Part shown: piece after piece, positions 1 to 6,770 of the stretch
Layout of the letters: each line of letters begins with the position of its first letter
How positions within the stretch are numbered: position 1 is the first letter of the stretch
Program-made: the position numbers and the translations under genes
Notes under the pieces: model-generated
The model's database searches: none
Told to the model about the DNA's origin: nothing
The model's input: the letters and a program-made list of their open reading frames with translations, nothing else
Source: Myxococcales bacterium
GTDB taxonomy: Bacteria; Myxococcota_A; Polyangia; Polyangiales; Polyangiaceae
DNA length: 11,788 nt
Direction of reading: 5' to 3'
Assembly (NCBI GenBank): GCA_023248785.1
Contig: JAHFDX010000055.1
Coordinates: forward strand, 1-11,788

Positions 1-2
1 AC

Positions 3-548
3 GTCATCGTGGCTTCACACCACGGCTCGAACACGGGCAACAGCGACGAGATCCTCGAAGCGCTCGATCCACAGAACATTGTCGTGAGCGTGGGCTATTG
101 CAACGAGGTCAAGAACGCGGCCGGTGCCTCGTGCATGGGAAGCACGAACAAGAACTCGTACCACCTCCCTGACAAGTCCGCGATCGACCGGATGCTGTGC
201 ACCAGCACACCGAACACGCGCAAGAATTGTAGTGTCCAAGGGATCTACATGACGTCGATCGGCTACGGAAAAGACGGGCATGGCAAAACGCAGACCGCAT
301 TTGCGCCGGCCTCAACCAAGCCGTATTCCGACCACGTCTATGCTGCCTTGCGCGGCATTTCGGCGGGTGAGCTCCTCGGGAATATGAGCATTCAGGCGAA
401 TAACCCCGACTATGTGGATGGTGGCGATGTCTTCGTCAAAACGTCCGGCACGTCCTATCAGATCATCGGTGCGGGTTTGAGCACCAATTCCAGAAAGGGT
501 CCCAGCGCCGTGCAGCCCGCTCGGAGCCTCACCACAACGGCGCGCTAA
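3..548 (+). CDS. ComEC-like metallo-beta-lactamase-fold protein, C-terminal part (5' end outside window)
   Basis: Only the 3' part is present. The frame is open to the left edge (codons from base 3), so the GTG at 9 is not taken as the start. The decisive motif is SHHGS at bases 15-29, preceded by a hydrophobic strand (VIVA). This is the late His-His-Gly-Ser motif of the ComEC/Rec2 hydrolase domain, normally followed by a helix and a 'P..vivSvG' strand; here LDPQNIVVSVGYCN fits. A later YHLPDKSAIDRML corresponds to the usual 'HP...vl.rL' segment, and DGGDVFVKTSGTSYQI to the closing beta strands. Between the SVG strand and YHLPD lies an insertion of about 20 residues. Four cysteines (in GYC, SCM, MLC and NCS) suggest a disulfide-bearing exported protein. 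ComEC-like domains hydrolyse nucleic acid or other phosphoesters; the substrate here is unknown. Whether it is a stand-alone enzyme or the tail of a membrane ComEC cannot be decided. The stop is TAA at 546-548. Confidence 0.72.
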   Translation, partial: VIVASHHGSNTGNSDEILEALDPQNIVVSVGYCNEVKNAAGASCMGSTNKNSYHLPDKSAIDRMLCTSTPNTRKNCSVQGIYMTSIGYGKDGHGKTQTAFAPASTKPYSDHVYAALRGISAGELLGNMSIQANNPDYVDGGDVFVKTSGTSYQIIGAGLSTNSRKGPSAVQPARSLTTTAR

Positions 549-705
549 TTGGGTTACTCGCCCGCGTAGGCAAGACTGGCCTGATTCGTGTGAACTGGTC
601 CCCTTGGCGAGACGAATGCCACGCGAACGAATCCCCGACCAACGAGTCGCGCATGAATGCGCACTGCCGAGTCGTCCTGTTGACCACACTGGCAGTCGCG
701 CAGGC
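549..705. other. Convergent intergenic gap with imperfect inverted repeats
   Basis: This 157-bp stretch lies between the stop codons of the + strand hydrolase gene and the - strand small lipoprotein gene. No coding frame is convincing. Two inverted repeats are visible. CTCGCC at 557-562 pairs with GGCGAG at 606-611 across a long loop. GCGCACTGCC at 659-668 pairs with GGCAGT(C)GCGC at 691-701, with one bulged C and a 22-nt loop. Neither is followed by a T-run on either strand, so they are not classic intrinsic terminators. They could still mark the shared 3' boundary of the two transcripts. Confidence 0.35.
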
Positions 706-1221
706 CTACGGTGCGGTGGTCTGAATCGCTTTGTGTGACGCGGAATCCTCAAGCGACAGGGTGACGTCCGCCGCGCCCGATCGGAAGTCGCGATCGCGGA
801 CGACAACGAAGACGCGCATGTCTGCTGATGCTTCCAACTCGAGGTCCGCGGCAGCTCCGCCGAATCCAATCACTTTTCGATTACCCGTCACGGCCCATAC
901 AACGAGCACGCGATCGGGCGCGCTTGCGCGCAAGACGAAGCGCTGTCCCTCGCTCGCTTCGAAATGTGCAACACCGTAGCCGCGGCCCCCGCCGAATTCG
1001 ATGCGCGACGCCTCGCCTGATTTGAGCGTGCGCACGGAACTTCGGGACGCCCAGTCAATCACTTCGACTTCATTGCGCGTGGGTTCGGTGATCGGCGGAT
1101 GCGGCTCAATAAGCGGGACCGGATCGACACCGCTGCAACCGAAGACACCCGTCCCGAACCAGCCCGTTGTGAACGAGGCAACGAAGATCCATAACAACTG
1201 GCGAGAAAGGAGGGGCTGCAT
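706..1221 (-). CDS. Putative small lipoprotein, unknown function
   Basis: This 171-residue protein matches no family I recognise. Residues 1-29 look like a lipoprotein signal peptide: a basic residue at 7, a hydrophobic stretch from about 9 to 28, and Cys29 in the context V-F-G-C, which is an imperfect lipobox because Phe occupies the -2 site. A proline-rich linker follows (about 34-48). The rest (about 50-165) is rich in alternating hydrophobic residues, such as RVLVVWAVTG and MRVFVVVRDRD, and predicts a compact all-beta domain, perhaps a carbohydrate-binding or pre-peptidase C-terminal-like fold. That fold is only inference. The ATG (1219-1221) has AAGGA at 1230-1234 on the coding strand, 8 nt upstream, which supports the start. 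The stop is TAG at 706-708. The gene diverges from the beta-propeller lipoprotein and may share its control region. An open frame on the opposite strand (1001-1423) is judged a shadow. Confidence 0.6.
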   Translation of the reverse strand: MQPLLSRQLLWIFVASFTTGWFGTGVFGCSGVDPVPLIEPHPPITEPTRNEVEVIDWASRSSVRTLKSGEASRIEFGGGRGYGVAHFEASEGQRFVLRASAPDRVLVVWAVTGNRKVIGFGGAAADLELEASADMRVFVVVRDRDFRSGAADVTLSLEDSASHKAIQTTAP

Positions 1222-1229
1222 AGGGCAAA

Positions 1230-1234
1230 TCCTT
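1230..1234 (-). promoter_or_regulatory. Ribosome binding site for the small lipoprotein gene
   Basis: AAGGA on the - strand lies 8 nt before the ATG at 1221. The spacing is near optimal, and the site agrees with the start that gives a complete signal peptide. Confidence 0.55.
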
Positions 1235-1343
1235 AGGCTCGAAGCACGCTACAAGCCGGGGCTGGGATACCACGCGATTAATGCGGCGCAACCCGAAAGC
1301 GTTGGGGATTGCGGAGACGTGAGAACCGACGGTTACGTCCAAA

Positions 1344-1420
1344 TGGCACAGTTGGCACACCAATGGTCGCGTGATTCAGCCAATTTTCCAAGTAAGTGCA
1401 CGATGGCGCTCTGTGGCACA
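1344..1420 (+). repeat. Three TGGCACA heptamers upstream of the beta-propeller gene
   Basis: Exact copies of TGGCACA lie at 1344-1350, 1353-1359 and 1414-1420. The first two are in tandem with a 9-bp period (GT between them). The third begins 61 bp after the second and sits just upstream of the ribosome binding site. All are on the same strand. They may be operator half-sites for a regulator of the propeller gene or of both divergent genes. They do not form a sigma-54 promoter: the required GC element at -12 is missing or misplaced. Confidence 0.4.
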
Positions 1421-1433
1421 TAGGCTGCACTGC

Positions 1434-1438
1434 GGAGG
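1434..1438 (+). promoter_or_regulatory. Ribosome binding site for the beta-propeller lipoprotein
   Basis: GGAGG lies only 3 nt before the ATG at 1442. The spacing is shorter than usual, but this ATG alone gives an intact lipoprotein signal peptide, so it is preferred to any later start. Confidence 0.55.
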
Positions 1439-1441
1439 TCC

Positions 1442-3550
1442 ATGCGCCTTCTACTCATTGCAGTTGCCCCTGTGATCACCCTTGCTGCCGCGGGGTGTCA
1501 GTCGTCGGAAGAAGCTTACCAAGCGTGTGTCGACAGCGTGACCGCGTTGCAGCCTTCCTCAACCGGCGAGGCCCGTGCCGACTTAACCTCGCTCCCTCCA
1601 CAAGCGCTCGACGAAGCGCTCCGCGAACGCGATCGCGTGTCCATGCGAGTCGCCGTCGAACAATCGCGCAAGCAAGAGCTTGTGTATGCGCGGTGCGGAT
1701 CAAGACCTTCTTCCAGGAGTGCCTCAGACGAAGCCGTTCCCATGTCTGCGTCCGCCGGAGGTGCTTCGTCCGATAGTGCCCAGGGTGCTTCGCAGACATC
1801 GACGACCAACAACCAAGTCGCCGGCGTCGACGAAGCCGATTTCATCAAGAATGACAATCAGACCATCTACGTCGCGAACGGCTCGAAGTTTCGCATCGTG
1901 CAGGCGTGGCCACCGACGGAGGCGCGAGAGCTTTCTGTTGTCTCGGTACCGGGCAAAGCGAAGAAGCTCTTTGTGAGCGGATCGCGCGCGCTTGTGTATT
2001 CAGCAAAGCCTCGCACATCGACCGGGACATCGAGTGGCGGAAATTACTACCGTGGCGGTTACAATTCAGAGTGCACGTACGGCTATCAGTGCGACTTGCG
2101 GGGCGATGGAACAGACACGGTCATTTCCGTTTTTGATGTTTCAAACCGCAGTGCCCCCATACTCCTTCGCCAGATTGACCTCGACAGCTCACTCCTCGCC
2201 GCACGCATGGTGGATGGTGTCGTCCACACCGTACTGACAAAAGAGTTCCCGCATGCGGCGTGGCAGCAATCGGCAGGCAACGCGAATCGCACGAGCGAAA
2301 CTTCGGTGAATGCCGCGTACGATCAGCTCCTCGCGGCGAACGAGAGCGTCATTGCGAACACCCACTACGCCATGCCCGCAATCATGGATACAGGCGAAGG
2401 CGTTGGTTCGTCGGTTCTGTACAAGAGCGCGATGACGGACGGTGCCGACTTCACAACGCTGGTTTCGATTGACCTTGCGGCCAACGGATCGTTGAAGTCG
2501 ACCACGATCCTGAGCGGGCCAGGAGCCGTGTATGCGTCGCACGACGCGCTCTACATGGCGGTGCCACACGAGAGTTCCTACGGAGGATGGTACGTCCCCT
2601 CCGGTGAAGAGCAGATTTCCACCGTGCACAAGTTCGCGCTTGGTAATGGCACAGCCGATTCGAGTTATCGAGGAAGCGGCATCGTCAAGGGACGCGTACT
2701 CAATCAATTCTCGATGGACGAGAACGACGGATTCCTGCGGATCGCGACGACCTCAGGGCACGTACCGGATCCGAAAGTCTACTCGACACTCGCAGTTCTC
2801 GAGGATCAAGCTGGAAAGCTCGCGACAGTCGGAATTGTCGACCAGATCGCACCTACCGAAGACATTCGCTCGGTGCGGTTCGACGGGGATCGCGGATATG
2901 TCGTGACGTTCAAGAAGACCGATCCACTTTACGTGTTCGATCTTGGAAACCCCCGCGCGCCGAACAAGCTTGCGGAGCTCAAAATTCCTGGATTTTCAAC
3001 GTACATACATCGGATGGACGCGACACACCTTCTTACCATCGGCTACGACGCCGATGACCACGGAAGCTTTGCGTATTTTAATGGCGTTCTCCTTCAGATC
3101 TTTGATGTGTCGAATCCAAACGATCCACAACTCACACATAAAGAAATGATCGGGACGCGCGGATCAAGCTCCGAAGCGCTCACCAATCACCTTGCGTTCA
3201 ACTACTTCGCTCCAAAGAACCTGCTCGCGATTCCAATGACCGTGTGCGAGGGCGGCGGTGACGGCCGTTATGGTTACGACATGACCTTTAGCGGACTGCT
3301 CGTGTACGACGTGACTGCAGATTCGGGGTTTTCGTTGCATGGCAAAGTGTCACACCCGCCGGCGCAATCGAGTACGTCGAACTACTATGGGAACAACCTT
3401 TGCTCCAATTGGTGGACAGAAGCATCGAGCACAGTCGAGCGGAGCATCGTGATGGACGACTATGTGTTCAGCGTGTCAAGAACGCGCATCAAGGTGAACG
3501 CGCTGCAGAACCTCTCGTCGGACATTCGCGAGATCAACATCGCCGAGTGA
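1442..3550 (+). CDS. Lipoprotein with C-terminal beta-propeller domain (PF09826 type)
   Basis: The product is a 702-residue exported protein. Residues 1-19 form a lipoprotein signal peptide (Arg2, a hydrophobic core, and Cys19 in A-A-G-C). A Ser/Ala/Gly-rich linker covers about 86-124. From QVAGVDEADFIK (about 125-136) onward the protein follows the beta-propeller family distantly related to WD40 repeats: FDVSNRSAP (231-239), LNQFSMDENDGFLRIATT (419-436), VRFDGDRGYVVTFKKTDP (478-495), then LKIPGFSTYIHRMD (513-526), IFDVSNPNDP (553-562) and a final VERSIVMDDYVFSVS (665-679). The repeated 'v.D.s....P' strand-turn units are the blades. The length fits the family, whose molecular function is not known to me; a surface role in binding or scaffolding is inference. 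Cys211/Cys217 and Cys602/Cys654 could form disulfides outside the cytoplasm. The gene converges on uvrB with only 10 bp between the stop codons. Confidence 0.88.
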   Translation: MRLLLIAVAPVITLAAAGCQSSEEAYQACVDSVTALQPSSTGEARADLTSLPPQALDEALRERDRVSMRVAVEQSRKQELVYARCGSRPSSRSASDEAVPMSASAGGASSDSAQGASQTSTTNNQVAGVDEADFIKNDNQTIYVANGSKFRIVQAWPPTEARELSVVSVPGKAKKLFVSGSRALVYSAKPRTSTGTSSGGNYYRGGYNSECTYGYQCDLRGDGTDTVISVFDVSNRSAPILLRQIDLDSSLLAARMVDGVVHTVLTKEFPHAAWQQSAGNANRTSETSVNAAYDQLLAANESVIANTHYAMPAIMDTGEGVGSSVLYKSAMTDGADFTTLVSIDLAANGSLKSTTILSGPGAVYASHDALYMAVPHESSYGGWYVPSGEEQISTVHKFALGNGTADSSYRGSGIVKGRVLNQFSMDENDGFLRIATTSGHVPDPKVYSTLAVLEDQAGKLATVGIVDQIAPTEDIRSVRFDGDRGYVVTFKKTDPLYVFDLGNPRAPNKLAELKIPGFSTYIHRMDATHLLTIGYDADDHGSFAYFNGVLLQIFDVSNPNDPQLTHKEMIGTRGSSSEALTNHLAFNYFAPKNLLAIPMTVCEGGGDGRYGYDMTFSGLLVYDVTADSGFSLHGKVSHPPAQSSTSNYYGNNLCSNWWTEASSTVERSIVMDDYVFSVSRTRIKVNALQNLSSDIREINIAE

Positions 3551-3560
3551 GTGAAAGTCG

Positions 3561-5606
3561 CTACCGCCCTCGCGACCGACGCGTGGGCGGCTTACGCCTT
3601 TTTTGTGGTGGCGGCTCCAATGGATCGCTCGCCGAAAGCCTTCGCAGTTCATCGCGGAGGCGTGCAGCTTTCTCAAACTCGAGTCGCTCGGCCGCTTGAA
3701 TCATCTCCGCGCGCAAAGCGTCGACGCGTTCCGCGCGCACTTCTTCGTCGTCTGAGGAAAGTTCGCTCGACGGCCCGACGGGCACGTGCATGTAATCGAC
3801 CGTTCCCGCGGCTGGATTCATGGTCATGATGGCGCGCACAACCGTTTGAGGTTCAATCCCGTGCTCCGCGTTGTATCGCGCCTGCACTTCCCTTCGCCTC
3901 GACGTCTCTTCCATGGCGCGTTGCATCGCCGGCGTGATTCGATCGGCATACATGATGACGCGCCCGTTCACGTTACGAGAGGCCCGACCAATCGTTTGAA
4001 TGAGCGAGCGTGGGCTTCTTAGAAACCCTTCCTTGTCCGCATCGAAAATCGCAACGAGCGAGACCTCAGGAAGGTCGAGGCCTTCGCGCAATAGATTAAT
4101 TCCAACGAGCACCTCATACACACCAAGGCGCAAATCACGCAAAATTTCCACGCGTTCTAAGGTGTCGACGTCAGAGTGCAGGTATTGCACTTTGATACCG
4201 AGCTCCCGGTAGTACTCGGTGAGATCCTCGGCCATACGCTTGGTGAGCGTGGTGCATAACACGCGTTCATTGCGTGACATACATGCACGAATTTCGGCAA
4301 GCAGATCGTCCACCTGGCCCACCATCGGTCGCACCTCGACGACGGGATCCAAAAGCCCGGTTGGGCGAATGATTTGCTCGACAACGACGCCTTGCGCTTT
4401 GTTGAGCTCGTACTCGCCGGGCGTAGCGGAAACGTAAACCGCTTGGTTAACGAGCGCCTCCCATTCTTCGAACTGCAGCGGACGATTGTCGAGCGCGCTG
4501 GGAAGTCGGAAACCGTACTCGACGAGCGTTTCTTTGCGCGCGCGATCACCTCGATACATCGCGCCAAGCTGTGGAATGGTTTGATGCGACTCATCCACAA
4601 TCACGAGGAAATTGCGGGCAAAGTAGTCGATGAGTGTGGGCGGAGGTTCACCCGCTTTTCTACCAGAGAGATGCCTTGAGTAGTTTTCAATGCCCGTGCA
4701 AAAGCCCATTTGCTCGAGCATCTCGAGATCATAGAGCGTACGTTGCTCGATCCTTTGCTTCTCAACAAATCGCCCTTCGCGATCGAAGTACTGCAGGCGA
4801 ACGAGAAGCTCCTCGCGGATACCATCCATCGCGCGCTTCATTTGTTCCTGTGGAGTTACATAATGCGATCCGGGATAAATTCCGTATCGTTTTAGCGATG
4901 CTTTGGTGCCGCCCCTCAGCGGATCGACCTCCTTGATGCTCTCGATTTCATCGCCAAAGAACTCGATGCGGATCGCCGTTTCCTGTTCGTAGGCCGGGAA
5001 CACCTCCACCACGTCGCCGCGCACACGAAAGGTGCCTCGGTGGAAGTCGATGTCGTTGCGTTCGTATTGAATGTCGACAAGACGACGCAAGAGCTCATCG
5101 CGCCGGCAGTTCTCTCCCACTTCGAGGTGGATGAGCAGGCCGTGGTAGCTTTCCGCGCTGCCGATGCCATAGATGCAGCTGACAGATGCGATGATGATGA
5201 CGTCCGAACGCGAGAGAAGCGCACGGGTTGCGGAGTGCCGCATGCGGTCGATGGCGTCGTTGATGAGCGAGTCTTTGTCGATATACGTGTCGGTCGTCGG
5301 TACGTAGGCCTCGGGCTGGTAGTAGTCGTAGTAACTGACGAAATACTCGACCGCGCTCTCTGGAAAAAGCTCCTTCATCTCGCCGTAGAGTTGTGCGGCG
5401 AGCGTCTTGTTCGGCGCGAGAATGAGAACGGGCTTTCCCACGTTTTCGATGACGTTGGCCATCGTGAAGGTTTTTCCGGAACCGGTGATCCCAAGCAACA
5501 CTTGGTGCTTGTCGCCACGAAGAAGCCCCTCGGTGAGCGCGGCGATGGCGCGCGGTTGGTCCCCGCACGGCGCGAATCGGGACGCGAGTCGAAATTCGGA
5601 ACTCAT
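3561..5606 (-). CDS. uvrB: UvrABC excision nuclease subunit B
   Basis: UvrB is the damage-verifying helicase-like subunit of nucleotide excision repair. It is loaded onto DNA by UvrA and then recruits UvrC for incision, in the cytoplasm. The 681 residues match the usual length of about 670 and all hallmarks are present: Walker A GITGSGKT (39-46); the damage-probing beta-hairpin rich in Tyr, with YYDYYQPEAY (92-101); the DESH Walker B box (338-341); YVSATPGEYE (391-400); GINLLREGLDLPEVS (502-516); QTIGRASRN (537-545); and a C-terminal UVR helical hairpin (about 625-658) that contacts UvrC. An unusually basic tail follows, ending KRRKPPTRRSRGR. The ATG at 5604-5606 has only a weak GTAGG upstream, but the N-terminus aligns with the family. 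It is the last gene of the - strand run, 24 bp after hutF. I saw no LexA box close by, so any SOS control would act at the distant operon promoter. Confidence 0.97.
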   Translation of the reverse strand: MSSEFRLASRFAPCGDQPRAIAALTEGLLRGDKHQVLLGITGSGKTFTMANVIENVGKPVLILAPNKTLAAQLYGEMKELFPESAVEYFVSYYDYYQPEAYVPTTDTYIDKDSLINDAIDRMRHSATRALLSRSDVIIIASVSCIYGIGSAESYHGLLIHLEVGENCRRDELLRRLVDIQYERNDIDFHRGTFRVRGDVVEVFPAYEQETAIRIEFFGDEIESIKEVDPLRGGTKASLKRYGIYPGSHYVTPQEQMKRAMDGIREELLVRLQYFDREGRFVEKQRIEQRTLYDLEMLEQMGFCTGIENYSRHLSGRKAGEPPPTLIDYFARNFLVIVDESHQTIPQLGAMYRGDRARKETLVEYGFRLPSALDNRPLQFEEWEALVNQAVYVSATPGEYELNKAQGVVVEQIIRPTGLLDPVVEVRPMVGQVDDLLAEIRACMSRNERVLCTTLTKRMAEDLTEYYRELGIKVQYLHSDVDTLERVEILRDLRLGVYEVLVGINLLREGLDLPEVSLVAIFDADKEGFLRSPRSLIQTIGRASRNVNGRVIMYADRITPAMQRAMEETSRRREVQARYNAEHGIEPQTVVRAIMTMNPAAGTVDYMHVPVGPSSELSSDDEEVRAERVDALRAEMIQAAERLEFEKAARLRDELRRLSASDPLEPPPQKRRKPPTRRSRGR
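3564..3604 (+). terminator. Probable intrinsic terminator of the propeller gene, inside the 3' end of uvrB
   Basis: A GC-rich hairpin begins 13 nt after the propeller stop codon. CCGCCC (3564-3569) pairs with GGGCGG (3585-3590). Across one T-T mismatch, CGCG (3571-3574) pairs with CGCG (3580-3583), closing on the 5-nt loop ACCGA. A run of six T follows at 3599-3604. The stem ends 8 nt before that run, but a competing shorter stem, GGCG (3586-3589) with CGCC (3595-3598), abuts it directly. Read on the + strand this is a plausible Rho-independent terminator. On the - strand no T-run follows, so it probably does not end uvrB transcription in the same way. Confidence 0.55.
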
Positions 5607-5630
5607 GAATACCTACGAAGCATGGCGCCG

Positions 5631-6770
5631 CTAGCGATGAGAGAAAAGAAACGCCTTTGTGCAGCCGAAGACAATGGCGTCAAGGCGGTGTTCGGGATCT
5701 GTGAGCCTTAGTTCGAGGTGATCGGGATCAAGTGAAATGGTTTCGCCTTCGTCCGAAAATCCACACGCCATCGCACCCATTTGTGACCCCTCAAGCCATA
5801 GTTGCTCGGCTGGCGAGCGTGAGCCCGCGTTGAACGTTACTCGCGACAGAGATCGCAAGCGCTCGTGCGTCTCCAGAGAACGTATTTCTTCAAGCGGATC
5901 GGAAACAACGTGGCTGTCGACGCCCACGCAGAGCTTCACGCCGGCCTCACGAAGCGCTTTGATGTTTGGAAGTCCGTCACCGAGATCGCGTTCGGTTGTG
6001 GGGCAGATGCAGGCAAACGCCCGTGCGTCGCCGAGGAGCTTCGCCTCATGCAACTTCAAATGCGTCGCATGCACGGCAACGAAACGGTGTGTGAGAGCCC
6101 CGATGTCCGCGAGAAGTTCGAGCGGTCTACGCCCTGACTCTTTGAGACACTGATCGATCTCACGCGGTTGTTCGGCCACGTGCATGTGAAGCGGCAAGTC
6201 ATGTTCATTGGCATACGCGCTCAAGCTCTCGAGCCACTCACGCGAAACAGCGCGCACAGAATGGGGCGCAACACCGATGCGAACGCGATCGTGATTTGCG
6301 TACTTTGCCCGAAGTGTGTCGACATCGCGGAGCACTGCGTCAACCGAGGGATCGCAAAACCTATGTTGCACGCCTTCCACCGAACGTCCGGCTCCGCCGC
6401 GCTCGTACGCAACCCGTAAAAGCGCAATGCGAAGGCCCTCATCGAGCGCAGCGCGAACCACAGCGTCTGCCAGAATGGTCCGGTCGGCGTACGGCATCCC
6501 ATCGGCCTGATGGTGAACGTAATGAAACTCACCTACCGTACGCACGCCACACGCGCGCAGTTCGGCATAGGCCGTACGACTCATGTCGTAGATGGTTTCG
6601 GGAGTCAGCGAATGAGCGAGTGCATACATCTGCTCGCGCCACGACCAAAAAGAGCCGGGATGGCCTGAGGAATTGTTTGGCGGACGTTGCGCTTGACCAC
6701 GCATCGCTCGTTGAAACGCGTGCGAATGGGCCATGCAAAGCGCTGGAAGAATGATGCGCTCAGGATTCAT
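5631..6770 (-). CDS. hutF: HutF-type formimidoylglutamate deiminase, short form
   Basis: HutF hydrolyses N-formimino-L-glutamate to N-formylglutamate and ammonia in one branch of histidine degradation; it is a cytoplasmic zinc amidohydrolase. The HutF signature is clear: HSHAFQRAMRG (15-25) with the metal-binding H15-x-H17, FWSWREQMY (41-49), GEFHYVHH (80-87), APHSVRAV (168-175), LHMHVAEQP (194-202), AVHATHL (232-238) and GVDSHVVSDPLEEIRSLE (283-300), in which D285 is the expected catalytic and metal-binding Asp. At 379 residues it is short for a family of about 450. It starts only 14 residues before HxH, so the first beta-sandwich strands (about 45 residues) are missing, and it ends soon after LDAIVFG, without the usual closing strands. 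A stop codon sits two codons upstream of the ATG, so no longer start exists. The start overlaps the vWA gene by 11 bp. Activity on formiminoglutamate is likely but not certain. No other hut gene is in the window. Confidence 0.85.
   Translation of the reverse strand: MNPERIILPALCMAHSHAFQRAMRGQAQRPPNNSSGHPGSFWSWREQMYALAHSLTPETIYDMSRTAYAELRACGVRTVGEFHYVHHQADGMPYADRTILADAVVRAALDEGLRIALLRVAYERGGAGRSVEGVQHRFCDPSVDAVLRDVDTLRAKYANHDRVRIGVAPHSVRAVSREWLESLSAYANEHDLPLHMHVAEQPREIDQCLKESGRRPLELLADIGALTHRFVAVHATHLKLHEAKLLGDARAFACICPTTERDLGDGLPNIKALREAGVKLCVGVDSHVVSDPLEEIRSLETHERLRSLSRVTFNAGSRSPAEQLWLEGSQMGAMACGFSDEGETISLDPDHLELRLTDPEHRLDAIVFGCTKAFLFSHR

Larger units (their letters stand above)
1222..1441. 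promoter_or_regulatory. Divergent control region between two putative lipoprotein genes
   Basis: This 220-bp spacer separates the - strand start at 1221 from the + strand start at 1442, so it must hold promoters for both genes unless one is read from further away. No strong -35/-10 pair stands out. TTGGCA at 1352-1357 resembles a -35 box, but the hexamer 17 nt downstream (TTCAGC) is a poor -10. The notable content is three identical TGGCACA heptamers, listed separately. No small gene is supported here. Confidence 0.45.

Noticed and set aside
312..869. Long - strand open frame (185 codons) opposite the hydrolase gene
   Set aside because: Its product is arginine/serine-rich with no recognisable motif and overlaps two better-supported genes. 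It is a shadow of the high-GC coding strand.
1206..1213. AAAGGAGG on the + strand, a perfect Shine-Dalgarno-like run
   Set aside because: No start codon follows at a usable distance, and it lies within the coding sequence of the - strand lipoprotein.
1344..1368. Possible sigma-54 promoter (TGGCAC element)
   Set aside because: TGGCAC matches the -24 element, but the -12 GC is two bases out of register after the first copy and replaced by GT after the second.
1001..1423. + strand open frame of 140 codons opposite the small lipoprotein gene
   Set aside because: No motif and an unconvincing composition, and it covers the signal peptide and ribosome binding site of the - strand lipoprotein, which is better supported.
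5040..5711. + strand open frame of 223 codons opposite uvrB
   Set aside because: It lies antisense to the strongly conserved uvrB N-terminal half and has no family resemblance.
6760..6770. Possible frameshift joining the vWA gene to hutF
   Set aside because: The vWA protein ends naturally after its membrane helix and basic tail, and hutF begins with a proper ATG. An 11-bp overlap is ordinary operon packing, and the upstream frame shows no HutF N-terminal sequence.
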